NCBI GenBank assembly: GCA_025355505.1
Contig: JANXZM010000087.1
Span: 1 to 32,650 of the forward strand
Source: Acidobacteriaceae bacterium
GTDB taxonomy: Bacteria > Acidobacteriota > Terriglobia > Terriglobales > Acidobacteriaceae
Length of the DNA stretch: 32,650 nucleotides
Reading direction: 5' to 3'
Under the pieces are notes generated by a model. It ran no database searches and was not told where the DNA came from. It saw only the letters and a program-made list of their open reading frames with translations. The stretch's first letter is position 1, and each line of letters begins with the position of its first letter. The position numbers and the translations under genes are program-made. Of the stretch, positions 7,722 to 15,282 are shown in pieces.

Positions 7722-8390
7722 ATGCGGATTCGCAGTTTCATCATCGCTTACGCGCTCGTGCTGGCCATTTTGCTTTTCGCCGACCGCAGGCCCGGGTCCA
7801 CCCAACAGGATCGCTATTCACACGTAGTGGACCTGACCGATGAGCAAACCGTGAAGCCGCTGCATGCCACGGCCCCGGAATCGAGGACTCGCATCATTGC
7901 TCCGGCGGCGCTTATTCCCGGGACATGGGCTGCCGGGCAAATTCCACCTGAGCGCCTGGTGGCTCCACTGGTAGTGATGGATTTGAAGGCAGCTCCCGAT
8001 GGCCCTCAGCCCATTTCTCTCGACGATATCGCTGCGTGGGAATCCCGCCACGGCATGATTCCCCAAGGCGCCGTCATCGCCATCCGCCGTGCCCTGCCCC
8101 ATCCTCTATCCACAAATGATCTGGCAGCCACGCCGTTTCCCGTCGCCCGCGACGCGGCGATGTTCCTGGTCGAAGCTCGCTACACCATCGGCTTTGCCCT
8201 CGAGACGCCGGTAGACTTGACCTTCGACCGCACCCTGGCACGCCAACTCGCGCTGCACGGAAGCTATGTAGTGGAAGGAGCCGCACGCTTTACCTCGTTG
8301 CCTCCGACCGGGTCGCTCGTCATTGTCGCCCCGGCAAAAAACAAAAATCCTGGCGAGGCGCCCGTCCGCATCCTCGTCATGGTTCGCTAG
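7722..8390 (+). CDS. Secreted cyclase/kynurenine-formamidase-fold protein lacking the metal motif
   Basis: A 222-residue protein with an N-terminal hydrophobic segment (about residues 5-20), so probably exported or membrane-anchored. From residue 35 it resembles the putative cyclase family (kynurenine formamidase type, PF04199): HVVDLTDE near the start, PPERLVAPLVVMDL, ISLDDIAAWE, a GFALETPVDLTFD segment, and an end like LVIVAPAK...PVRILVMV. The family's metal-binding HxGTHxDxPxH should lie just before PPERL. Here that stretch reads IPGTWAAGQ, missing the His and Asp ligands and several residues. It is therefore probably a non-catalytic homologue or has another function. Assignment rests on the order of weakly conserved blocks and would need a profile search. 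Confidence 0.65.
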   Translation: MRIRSFIIAYALVLAILLFADRRPGSTQQDRYSHVVDLTDEQTVKPLHATAPESRTRIIAPAALIPGTWAAGQIPPERLVAPLVVMDLKAAPDGPQPISLDDIAAWESRHGMIPQGAVIAIRRALPHPLSTNDLAATPFPVARDAAMFLVEARYTIGFALETPVDLTFDRTLARQLALHGSYVVEGAARFTSLPPTGSLVIVAPAKNKNPGEAPVRILVMVR

Positions 8391-8399
8391 GTCCTCGTT

Positions 8400-8438
8400 G
8401 GTGGAGCGACGGGCGTCCCGCCCGTCCGGCACTCCACC
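8400..8438. repeat. Compound hairpin repeat after the cyclase-fold gene
   Basis: Outer arms ggtggag (8400-8406) and ctccacc (8432-8438) enclose an inner perfect stem gacgggcg/cgcccgtc (8408-8415 and 8419-8426) with a 3-base loop. The leader tggagcg resembles the tgtagcg that precedes the palindromes inside tldE and rarA. It starts 10 bases after the upstream stop codon. It has no following T-run, so it is not a classical intrinsic terminator. Confidence 0.7.
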
Positions 8439-8508
8439 CGCTAGACGGCCTATATTTTTCTGCACCGCAGTTCGCTTCGGTATCATCTACCCATCCGGAG
8501 GAAAGCTC

Positions 8509-9033
8509 ATGCCTGACCCGCGCTATCCAATCGGAAAGTTCACTTACAGTGGCCCGCTTACCGCGGAACAAAAACAGCAATGCCTGACTGACATCGAGCA
8601 AACTCCCGCGCGGTTGGGTACGGCCCTCCGCGACCTTTCCGATCGGCAACTCAATACTCCTTACCGTGATGGCGGCTGGACGCCGCGCCAGGTGGCCCAT
8701 CACGTCGCCGACAGCCACATGAATTCTTATATTCGCTTCAAGCTGGCGCTCACCGAAGACGAGCCCACTATCAAGCCGTACATGGAAAATCTCTGGGCCG
8801 AGTTGCCCGAGGCCAAGCACGCCCCAATTGAAGTGTCGCTGAAGCTGCTCGATTCCCTGCACCAACGCTGGATGATGATGCTCCGCGAGTTTACCGACGC
8901 GGAATGGAAACGCACCTTCCACCATCCCGAGATGGGCCCGATGTCGCTGGAAAAAACGCTCGCACTCTATTCCTGGCACGGACGCCATCACGTGGCGCAT
9001 GTCACGAGTTTGCGGGAGAAGATGGGGTGGTAA
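8509..9033 (+). CDS. YfiT/BstA-like DinB-superfamily putative metal-dependent hydrolase
   Basis: A 174-residue four-helix-bundle protein of the DinB superfamily. It matches Bacillus subtilis YfiT closely in order and wording: DPRYPIGKF at the start, TPYRDGGWTPRQVAHHVADS, HMNSYIRFKLALTE, and WHGRHHVAHV near the end. The first and last of these blocks supply the three His ligands of the metal site (HH in VAHH, and HxxxH in HHVAH). Members of the wider family are thiol transferases or hydrolases; the substrate of YfiT types is not established. An open frame extends upstream to 8323, but the ATG at 8509 has a good GGAGG at 8497-8501 and gives the family N-terminus. The upstream extension would cross a hairpin repeat. 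Confidence 0.93.
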   Translation: MPDPRYPIGKFTYSGPLTAEQKQQCLTDIEQTPARLGTALRDLSDRQLNTPYRDGGWTPRQVAHHVADSHMNSYIRFKLALTEDEPTIKPYMENLWAELPEAKHAPIEVSLKLLDSLHQRWMMMLREFTDAEWKRTFHHPEMGPMSLEKTLALYSWHGRHHVAHVTSLREKMGW

Positions 9034-9072
9034 GAACCCAGCTACGGGCTTCGAGCCGCAAGCTGAGAGCTG

Positions 9073-9165
9073 GGGAAAGTCTGATTAAGTCCCCGGGTAC
9101 CTCCGTGCACCCCTGTGTACCCTGTGGTTCAGGGTCTTCGTTGGCACTGAATCAGAGTTTCCCTG
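9073..9165. repeat. 93-bp interspersed element, copy 2
   Basis: Second copy of the element at 2308-2400, same orientation, one base different (a at 9084). In this copy the left inverted end gggaaagtctgattaagtcc pairs better with the right end. It lies between the convergent yfiT-like and DUF218 genes, where both transcripts must end, so a role as a transcript-end structure is possible. It is preceded by a separate word repeat (agctgagagctgg, 9061-9073). Confidence 0.85.
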
Positions 9166-9206
9166 GACTGTAGAAACGGCCGGTTGCTCCAAGCTCGCAG
9201 CTGTTT

Positions 9207-9836
9207 CTACGTCATCCCCGCTTCCCACACCAGGTAGCTCATCGCCTCGCGCATGACCGCCGCCAAGCGCTCCCACAGCGGGTGCGGACGCGACTCCGGC
9301 CTCGGCGCCAACTCCACTTGCACCCCTTCGTGCTCCAGCAAGGCGCGAATGCGGAACACGTGATAGGCATCGCTTACGGCAATGCAGCTATGCATCCCGT
9401 TCGCGCGCATGATGTTGGCAACTCGGGCCGCCGACTGCGCCGTATCGGAGCCTTGCGTCTCCGCGATCAGCGCCTGCTCCGGCACACCGCGCCGCAGAAG
9501 ATAGTCTCGACCAACCCCGCCCTCGCTAAAGTCCGGATCCTGTGCCGCGCCGCCGGTCGTGATCACCACCGGAGCCATTCCCTTTCGAAATAATTCGTAA
9601 CCATGATCGAGCCGCGCCCGGTACACCGGCGACGGACGTCCCGCGTACTCGGCCGCTCCGAAGATCGCGATCACATCGGCTTTTTTGGAGGGCGCTTCGG
9701 ATGCCGCCCGCACGATCCGCATCCCGGTAAGGCCGAAAAATAACAACAGTACTCCCGCCACGGCCAGCAACAACAGCCGCCACAAACGCATCCCTAAAGA
9801 TTTTTGTTGCGCAGATGGATTGGTATCTTCAGACAT
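9207..9836 (-). CDS. DUF218 (YdcF/SanA-like) membrane protein
   Basis: A 209-residue protein with one transmembrane helix (about residues 18-38) and a DUF218 domain in the remainder, presumably periplasmic. Family blocks are visible: KADVIAIFGAAEY at the first strand, YRARLDHGYELFRKG, VITTGG, the segment SDTAQSAARVANIM, and AVSDAYHVFRIRALLE. SanA and YdcF homologues are linked to envelope integrity, and YdcF binds S-adenosylmethionine in vitro; the reaction is not known. The ATG at 9836 has no obvious ribosome site. The upstream neighbour tsaC points the same way, and the 100-base gap holds a long inverted repeat, so separate transcription is possible. Confidence 0.88.
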   Translation of the reverse strand: MSEDTNPSAQQKSLGMRLWRLLLLAVAGVLLLFFGLTGMRIVRAASEAPSKKADVIAIFGAAEYAGRPSPVYRARLDHGYELFRKGMAPVVITTGGAAQDPDFSEGGVGRDYLLRRGVPEQALIAETQGSDTAQSAARVANIMRANGMHSCIAVSDAYHVFRIRALLEHEGVQVELAPRPESRPHPLWERLAAVMREAMSYLVWEAGMT

Positions 9837-9840
9837 AGAC

Positions 9841-9936
9841 CAGGTTTCAAAGCTTCAGAGGTTTCAATGTTTCAGGGTTGCAATCCTTAGATTGACACTA
9901 TGATCCTCGTTCAAACCTTGAAACCTCTGAAACCTG
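9841..9936. repeat. Inverted repeat of GAAACCTCTGAAACC words downstream of tsaC
   Basis: The right arm ttgaaacctctgaaacctg (9918-9936) is the complement of caggtttcagaggtttcaa, found in the left arm (9841-9867) with an 8-base insertion. Each arm is itself built of repeated 'ggtttca' or 'aaacct' words. The right arm ends 3 bases from the tsaC stop codon and the left arm lies 5 bases from the DUF218 start, so the structure fills the intergenic gap. Confidence 0.8.
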
Positions 9937-9938
9937 CC

Positions 9939-10577
9939 TTAAGACAAGGCTTCGACAATATCCTTGGTGGAAATCGCACCTTCGCGCATAATCTGCCAGG
10001 TACCGTCTTCCCTGAAGTGCACGATCGTCGATGAAATTATGCGCGGAGACTTTCCGCCATCCACAATCAGCGAGATGCGCCCCTGCAGCTGATCCTGCAC
10101 CTCTTCCGCGGTAGTACATTCAACGGCACCGCTCAGGTTGGCGGATGTGGCCGTGATCGGAATTTTCGCCGCCCGCATCACCGCCAGCGGAATTTCCGCC
10201 GCAGGCACGCGCAGCGCTACGTTCCCCGTGTTCGCGGTTACCTTCAGCGGCAGATGCGGCGCCGCCGGCACAATCATGGTCAGCGGCCCCGGCCAGAAAC
10301 GCCGCGCCAGAAGATGAAAATCATCCGGCAAAGGACCCGCAAATTCTTCCGCCTGGTCCACGTGCCCGATCAGCAGGGAGAGCGGTTTGTGCCGCAACCG
10401 CGATTTGATCTCGTAGACTCGCTCCACTGCCCGCAGGTTGAACGGGTCCGCCGCCAAACCATAGAACGTATCGGTCGGCATGCCCAGCACTTGCCCGGCC
10501 TGAATTTGCTCGGCGGCATACTTGATCAGCGAAGCTTCGGGGGTTACGGCATCAATTTTCAGGATTTCCGCGCGCAC
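9939..10577 (-). CDS. tsaC: Threonylcarbamoyl-AMP synthase (Sua5/YciO/YrdC family)
   Basis: A 212-residue single-domain YrdC-type protein. The family makes threonylcarbamoyl-AMP from threonine, bicarbonate and ATP, the first step of the universal t6A37 modification of ANN-decoding tRNAs. Conserved features are the N-terminal GMPTDTFYGLAADP block, the basic nucleotide-binding stretch KSRLRHKPLSLLI, FWPGPLTMIVP, VALRVPA, and TSANLSG. There is no C-terminal Sua5 domain, so it is the short TsaC type. The GTG at 10577 is chosen; GAAGGGA lies about 6 bases upstream. The partner genes tsaB, tsaD and tsaE are not in the window. Confidence 0.95.
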   Translation of the reverse strand: MRAEILKIDAVTPEASLIKYAAEQIQAGQVLGMPTDTFYGLAADPFNLRAVERVYEIKSRLRHKPLSLLIGHVDQAEEFAGPLPDDFHLLARRFWPGPLTMIVPAAPHLPLKVTANTGNVALRVPAAEIPLAVMRAAKIPITATSANLSGAVECTTAEEVQDQLQGRISLIVDGGKSPRIISSTIVHFREDGTWQIMREGAISTKDIVEALS

Positions 10578-10676
10578 TCTAGTCCCTTCCCGACGTTCGG
10601 CATAGCTTTCGTCGGCTTAAACATTGTCGCCTTAAACATTGAAATGTACCATACATCCTGATCCTGGAACCAACCT

Positions 10677-11513
10677 ATGAAGCAACACGCGAAGGCCGCG
10701 CGAACTCGCAGTCAAGCCGATCGTTTGCGTCCCGTCGCCGGCCGCCACAACCAGAGGCTCAAAGAATTGCGGCTCGCATTCCGCCGCGCCGAGCTCACTG
10801 CCCAGGGTGAATGCGCCATCGAAGGCGTCAAGCTGCTCGAAGAAGCACTGCGCAGCGGCCAGCATCTGGAGAGCGTATTCTTCAGCAAATCGGCTCGCCC
10901 TCTCGCCGAAAAACTTCTGCCCCAGATCGACGCCCGCACCGAAACGCTGGTCTTGCCGAATGCACTCTTCAACTCGATCGTACCCAGCGACGCACCCCAG
11001 GGTGTGGCGGCCCTGCTCAAGCTGCCCGCTTTTTCTTTCGCTCACATGCTCGACCGCTCCAGCGACGGCCCGTTCGTTGTCGCCGCGGGCCTGCAGGACC
11101 CCGGCAACCTGGGCACGATCCTGCGTTCCGCCGAAGCCTTTGGCGCCGCCGGAATTTTTTTAACCGAAGGAACCGTCAGTCCCTACAACTCGAAAGTTCT
11201 GCGCGGTTCGGCGGGATCGATCTTCCGCTTGCCTTTTTTGCGGATCTCTTCCGCGGAACTCATTCCACTTCTGCGCAAACGCGGCGTTCGTCTGCTCGCG
11301 GCCTCGTCCCACCAGGGAACTCCGCTGCCCCAGATCTCGTGGGCTCTGCCGCTCGCCATCTTCATAGGCAACGAAGGCGCCGGGCTGTCCAGTGAACTCA
11401 TGCGCCAAATGGATGAAACCCTGGCGATCCCGCAAGCCGCGCAAGTCGAATCGCTCAACGCCGGAGTCGCCGCCAGCATCGTGCTCTATGAAGCCGCCAG
11501 AAATCGTAAATGA
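10677..11513 (+). CDS. SpoU/TrmH-family RNA 2'-O-methyltransferase
   Basis: A 278-residue protein with an N-terminal substrate-binding domain (about 20-115) and a C-terminal SpoU methyltransferase domain with the trefoil-knot SAM site. The three SpoU motifs are clear: LQDPGNLGTILRSAEAFGAAG (motif 1), FIGNEGAGLS (motif 2) and SLNAGVAASIVLYEA (motif 3). The family methylates ribose 2'-OH groups in rRNA or tRNA. The two-domain layout is nearer to RlmB/TsnR-like rRNA enzymes than to TrmL, but the target nucleotide cannot be read from the sequence. The ATG at 10677 has no strong ribosome site. It is followed by a long inverted repeat and then rarA. Confidence 0.92.
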   Translation: MKQHAKAARTRSQADRLRPVAGRHNQRLKELRLAFRRAELTAQGECAIEGVKLLEEALRSGQHLESVFFSKSARPLAEKLLPQIDARTETLVLPNALFNSIVPSDAPQGVAALLKLPAFSFAHMLDRSSDGPFVVAAGLQDPGNLGTILRSAEAFGAAGIFLTEGTVSPYNSKVLRGSAGSIFRLPFLRISSAELIPLLRKRGVRLLAASSHQGTPLPQISWALPLAIFIGNEGAGLSSELMRQMDETLAIPQAAQVESLNAGVAASIVLYEAARNRK

Positions 11514-11607
11514 ATTTGTAATTTTGTAATCGGGCAATTCGGTAATTTCAAAACTCCGTGGGGCCGGTTTCAAATTGCGCAATTACAAAATGACCGCATT
11601 ACAAATT
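11513..11607. repeat. Nested inverted repeat of TTTGTAAT words between the methyltransferase and rarA
   Basis: aatttgtaat (11513-11522) pairs with attacaaatt (11598-11607), and ttttgtaat (11522-11530) pairs with attacaaaa (11582-11590). An inner aattgcgcaatt palindrome lies at 11572-11583. The region is AT-rich compared with the flanking genes and is followed directly by the ctctgtggtgaa word. It occupies the whole gap up to rarA. Confidence 0.8.
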
Positions 11608-11630
11608 TTTCTCTGTGGTGAAATGGTTCT

Positions 11631-12977
11631 GTGAATTTATTCCCAGCTATTCCGCCGGAAGACTCCCGCCTCCAAGGCGCGCGCCCGCTCGCCGACCGCA
11701 TGCGCCCGCGATCGCTCGATGAATTTGTCGGGCAGGAACACCTCGTCGGGCCTGGCAAACCGCTTCGCGTGCAGATCGAGCGCGATGACCCCACCTCGAT
11801 GATTTTCTGGGGCCCTCCGGGCACGGGCAAAACCACTCTGGCCAAAATTATTGCGGGCATCACCAAAGCCGACTTCATCGAATTTTCCGCCGTGCTCGCC
11901 GGCATCAAGGAAATCAAGCAGGTCATGAGCGATGCCGACCGCGCCCGCCAGTACGGCACCCGCACCATCGTCTTCGTCGACGAAATTCACCGCTTCAACA
12001 AAGCCCAGCAGGATGCCTTCCTCCCGCACGTTGAGAAAGGCAGCATTCGCCTGATCGGCGCCACCACCGAAAATCCGTCCTTCGAAATCAACTCCGCGCT
12101 ACTCTCGCGCTGCCGCGTCTATGTGCTGAATCCGTTGAGCGAAAGTCAGATTGTCGTTCTTTTGCAGCGCGCCCTCAGCGATAGCGAGCGCGGTCTCGGC
12201 CAGTTGCATCTCGAAGCCTCTGACGAAAGCCTTCGCAAAATTGCCTCCTACTCCAGCGGCGACGCCCGCAGCGCCTGCAACATCCTCGAAGTGGCCGCAT
12301 CTTTGTCTGTAGCGACGCGGCCGGCCGCGTCTCCGGACGCAACCATCACCATCAGCGAAGCAACCATTCAGGAAGCGGTTCAGAAGCGCGTTCTGCTTTA
12401 CGACAAAAACGGCGAAGAGCATTACAACATCATCTCCGCGCTGCATAAGTCGGTTCGCAACAGCGATCCCGACGCCGCCCTCTACTGGCTCGCTCGCATG
12501 CTCGAAGCGGGAGAAGATCCGCTTTACATCGCCCGCCGCGTCGTTCGCATGGCGGTTGAAGACATCGGCCTTGCCGAACCGAACGCACTCGCGCTGTGCA
12601 TGGCCGCTCGTGATGCCGTCGATTTCATTGGCATGCCCGAAGGCAATCTCGCGCTCGCGCAAGCGATCGTCTATCTTTCGGTCGCGCCAAAATCCAACGC
12701 GCTCTATACCGCCTACGGCGCGGTTCGAAAAGACGTGGAGCAAACCGCCGCCGAGCCCGTCCCCCTGCACTTGCGTAACGCGCCCACCAGCCTGATGAAA
12801 GGCCTCGGCTACGGCAAAGACTATCAATATGCGCACGACGACGCCAACAAGGTCGCCGACATGCAGTGTCTGCCCGACAGCCTGCGCGACCGCGTCTACT
12901 ATCGCCCAACCAATGAAGGAGTCGAAAAGCGGATTCGCGAACGGCTGGAAGAAATCAAGCGGCTCAAAAACCGCTGA
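11631..12977 (+). CDS. rarA: RarA (MgsA) replication-associated AAA+ ATPase
   Basis: A 448-residue AAA+ ATPase of the RarA/MgsA/WRNIP1 family, which acts at stalled replication forks and binds SSB and DNA ends. Features in order: [20 protein letters not shown], Walker [10 protein letters not shown], Walker B FVDEIHRF, sensor 1 [11 protein letters not shown], the lid with [13 protein letters not shown], then the tetramerisation region [31 protein letters not shown] and a conserved C-terminus. A GTG at 11631 gives the standard N-terminus; the nearby ATG at 11623 meets a stop at once. Near residues 226-233 the coding sequence contains an 18-bp palindromic repeat word translated in frame (VATRPAAS), in the linker before the C-terminal domain. 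The gene ends 17 bases from the convergent CoA-binding gene. Confidence 0.96.
   Translation: MNLFPAIPPEDSRLQGARPLADRMRPRSLDEFVGQEHLVGPGKPLRVQIERDDPTSMIFWGPPGTGKTTLAKIIAGITKADFIEFSAVLAGIKEIKQVMSDADRARQYGTRTIVFVDEIHRFNKAQQDAFLPHVEKGSIRLIGATTENPSFEINSALLSRCRVYVLNPLSESQIVVLLQRALSDSERGLGQLHLEASDESLRKIASYSSGDARSACNILEVAASLSVATRPAASPDATITISEATIQEAVQKRVLLYDKNGEEHYNIISALHKSVRNSDPDAALYWLARMLEAGEDPLYIARRVVRMAVEDIGLAEPNALALCMAARDAVDFIGMPEGNLALAQAIVYLSVAPKSNALYTAYGAVRKDVEQTAAEPVPLHLRNAPTSLMKGLGYGKDYQYAHDDANKVADMQCLPDSLRDRVYYRPTNEGVEKRIRERLEEIKRLKNR
12309..12333. repeat. Palindromic repeat word embedded in rarA
   Basis: gacgcggccggccgcgtc (12314-12331) is a perfect 18-bp palindrome preceded by leader tgtagc. 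The same core (gacgcggc...gccgcg) occurs at 28846-28861 between genes. It is read in frame and lies in a linker region of the protein. Confidence 0.78.
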
Positions 12978-12993
12978 ATCGAGTTGCGATTCC

Positions 12994-13410
12994 CTACCCG
13001 AATCTCGCCCGGTGCTCTTTCAGGATGCACCGGTCCATCACCACAAAGATTCCGGCCTTTCGTGCCTTCTCCGCCGCGCCTTCGTTGATCACGTCTTCCT
13101 GCAGCCAGATTGCCGGAATCTTTAGCTGGATCGCCTCCTCCACGATCTCATCCACGTACTCCGGACGCCGGAAAACATCCACCAGATCGATCTTCTCCGC
13201 CACTTCGAGCGGCATTTCGAGTAACGACGGATACGACTTTTCCCCGAGCGCCTCCGCAATCTGCGGATTCACCGGAATAATCTTGTACCCCGCCGCCTGC
13301 ATGTACGCGGAAACCCCGTAACTCGCCCGCATCGGACTCTCGGACAATCCAACCACCGCAATCGTCTTCGCCCGCGATAACAGTTCGTAGATGGGATCGG
13401 ATTGCTTCAT
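12994..13410 (-). CDS. CoA-binding domain protein (YccU-like)
   Basis: A 138-residue cytoplasmic protein made of one CoA-binding Rossmann domain, as in YccU and the N-terminal part of acyl-CoA synthetase (NDP-forming) and succinyl-CoA synthetase alpha. Blocks: KTIAVVGLSESPMRASYGVS, the loop YKIIPVNPQ, VDVFRRPEYVDEIVEEAI, PAIWLQEDVINEGAA, and a closing VVMDRCILKEH. The last block matches the family's conserved Cys/Lys-Glu-His end. The biochemical role of stand-alone members is not established. Its ATG overlaps the TGA of the upstream gene (TGATG), so the two are almost certainly translationally coupled. Confidence 0.9.
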   Translation of the reverse strand: MKQSDPIYELLSRAKTIAVVGLSESPMRASYGVSAYMQAAGYKIIPVNPQIAEALGEKSYPSLLEMPLEVAEKIDLVDVFRRPEYVDEIVEEAIQLKIPAIWLQEDVINEGAAEKARKAGIFVVMDRCILKEHRARFG

Positions 13411-14564
13411 CAGCCCTTTTTTTCCAACTTCTGCTTAAACATCCGCAGCGCCACTTTGCGAATCGTGTCCGGAATCTCTTTGTTGGTCGACAGATTCTTC
13501 AGATCATGAATGAGCAGGTTCTTCATCAATCCCAGCGACAGATCGAGCGGCGTGCGCGGGTTTTGCACCAGATTCCGCATGATGCTGTAATTCTTCGCAA
13601 ACCGGCGTTTCATCGGAATCGCACGCAGCACTGCCTCCAGCACATTTTTCTGCAGCGCGATTTTTTCCACCTCGCCATCCGAAATTTTCGGCGACTCCAG
13701 CACCGCGATCGCCACCAGCTTCGTGGAATCGCGAATCAGGATCGACCGGTCCTCCTTGCTGCCGCGCATCGCCAGCGTTATCCGGCCCCGGATGTCGAGC
13801 TTGGAAATTTCCTGCAGCACGCTGTCGCGCCTTTCCTCATGAGCGGCGACTGGTTGCTTCTTAGCCTTGATAGCGACTGCGGCCGCCCCAGATTTCGCCG
13901 CTGCCGCGTCAGCACTGGCACTCGCCGCTTCACCGGACGCCTCTTCAATCGCCATCCCTATAGGCTGGAACGGTTTGTCTTTTTCGGCTGCCAGCTCTGC
14001 CGCGTTCTCTTCCAGATATTTTGTGACTGTGCCCTCGATCGCTTCGTCGGATGCGTCCGCTTCAAGAGGCTCTACTACCGGACTCGCTTCCAAAGCAGCC
14101 AGCTTGCTTCCTATGTCGGCCAGCTCATTCGGATGCAGGTTGGCATTGGTTTGCAACGCCTGCAACATCCGCGGAGAGCGCATCACTCGCGTGCTGGTCA
14201 ACAGAGCTTCTACGACCGAGCGCATCCCCGACACGGCAAGCCCGTCAAGCGCCTCTTCCCCTACCGCCGGATTCTCCGCCAGCGCGGGCAGCAGGCAAGT
14301 CCTCAGATTCTCGTGAGAAACCAGATACCCCAACACCTCCGCGCTGGTGGTTGGATCGGCAGCCGCGGCCAGGCTGGCTTTTTCATCCCAGCCGGCCAGC
14401 GTCAGACGCGCTTGCGCACCAAACAATTTGTGATGCAGCGCCAGATGAACCAGGATCTCGATCGTCTCCCCAGGCGGCGCCGAGAGGGCTCCGCGCGCCG
14501 CCGATTGCATCAGGTTCGAGGGCACTTGCGAATTGCGTATCAGATCAAGCATTCGGGGCATCAT
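13410..14564 (-). CDS. Conserved helical protein of unknown function
   Basis: A 384-residue cytoplasmic protein that I do not recognise. There is no signal peptide or membrane segment. Residues about 30-165 are a helical, leucine-rich stretch suggestive of HEAT-like repeats (ILVHLALHHKLFG, LAGWDEKASLAAAADPTTSAEVLGYL, and similar). Residues about 165-250 are an Ala/Glu-rich linker. The C-terminal 135 residues are better defined: LQEISKLDIRGRITLAMRGS, then a motif with LIRDSTKLVAIAVLESPKI and a basic NYSIMRNLVQNPRTPLDLSL ending. This end region resembles conserved hypothetical proteins of Acidobacteria and Deltaproteobacteria. It starts directly after the HD gene stop (TGAATG) and overlaps the next start by one base, so its function is probably tied to those partners. 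Confidence 0.85.
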   Translation of the reverse strand: MMPRMLDLIRNSQVPSNLMQSAARGALSAPPGETIEILVHLALHHKLFGAQARLTLAGWDEKASLAAAADPTTSAEVLGYLVSHENLRTCLLPALAENPAVGEEALDGLAVSGMRSVVEALLTSTRVMRSPRMLQALQTNANLHPNELADIGSKLAALEASPVVEPLEADASDEAIEGTVTKYLEENAAELAAEKDKPFQPIGMAIEEASGEAASASADAAAAKSGAAAVAIKAKKQPVAAHEERRDSVLQEISKLDIRGRITLAMRGSKEDRSILIRDSTKLVAIAVLESPKISDGEVEKIALQKNVLEAVLRAIPMKRRFAKNYSIMRNLVQNPRTPLDLSLGLMKNLLIHDLKNLSTNKEIPDTIRKVALRMFKQKLEKKG

Positions 14565-15248
14565 TCATCTCCCGGAACTGGCTGCGGCTTTCTTTTTCGC
14601 GAATTGTTTCGCAAATTTTTTCGCGGATTTTTTCCCCGGTCGGGGTTTCTTGCCCGCCGCCCGCTCCAATTCCACCACGGCTATCTCCAGCTCGCCCGTT
14701 ATGCGGTTTGGGTTCCGCCGCTGATATTCGTCGCTCAACGCGCGATAGTACCAGAGCGTGCCTTCCTTTTTTCCCGAGAACCGAACCCAAATGGCGTCTC
14801 CATCATGCCGGTAATCCGCCAGAATCGTGCGGACGTTATGCAGCTTGTCAGACGCCGAAACCAGCCGCGTATCGAGGTCGGCGTGCTTCACTTCGCGCAG
14901 GTAGTCTTTCTTGCGTTTCAGCCACTCCGGCTTGGGCTCGACGAACGCATCCGTACAACCCTCCACCATCTTCGCCACCCGCGCACCAAACTGCTTGCGG
15001 ACTTCGCGCAGCCTCGGCATGCCGCCGCAATCTTCAACCACATCGTGCAGCAGCGCCGCAATCGCCATATCTTCGTCGCCGCCAGCTTCCAGCACCAGCG
15101 ACGCCACCGCCATCGGATGCGACAGATAAGGCACCGCGGTCTGCTTCCGCGTCTGTCCGTCATGCTTCTCCGCCGCATAGCGGAAGGCTCGCTGCAGGCG
15201 GACTCCAAGTTTCGGTGACTTCAGCGAAATCTTCTTTCTCGTTTTCAT
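14565..15248 (-). CDS. HD-domain (p)ppGpp hydrolase-like protein (SpoT-N/Mesh1 type)
   Basis: A 227-residue cytoplasmic protein with an HD phosphohydrolase domain like the hydrolase half of SpoT and Mesh1-type small alarmone hydrolases. Motifs: AEKHDGQ (His29), PYLSHPMAVAS (His44), ALLHDVVEDCGG (His68-Asp69 with the ED pair) and SASDKLHNVR (Asp134). These supply the Mn-binding and general acid positions of the family. No synthetase, TGS or ACT domain follows, so only alarmone removal is suggested; another nucleotide substrate is possible. The last 30 residues are very Lys-rich and may bind nucleic acid. The ATG at 15248 is chosen over an upstream TTG at 15269. It is the first gene of a tight three-gene run. 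Confidence 0.87.
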   Translation of the reverse strand: MKTRKKISLKSPKLGVRLQRAFRYAAEKHDGQTRKQTAVPYLSHPMAVASLVLEAGGDEDMAIAALLHDVVEDCGGMPRLREVRKQFGARVAKMVEGCTDAFVEPKPEWLKRKKDYLREVKHADLDTRLVSASDKLHNVRTILADYRHDGDAIWVRFSGKKEGTLWYYRALSDEYQRRNPNRITGELEIAVVELERAAGKKPRPGKKSAKKFAKQFAKKKAAASSGR

Positions 15249-15282
15249 AAAACTGCGGCGCGCGCGCAAACCAGCGGTTTCC

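Noticed and set aside
2308-9165. Composite transposon bounded by the two 93-bp repeats
   Set aside because: The genes between are core functions (mrdA, tldD, tldE) with no transposase. The repeats also sit at gene ends individually, so independent copies are more likely.
13506-15218. 570-codon plus-strand open frame opposite the HD and helical-protein genes
   Set aside because: It is antisense to two genes with clear protein character and overlapping start/stop junctions. Its product is Arg/His/Pro-rich with no recognisable domain, as expected from GC-rich antisense frames.
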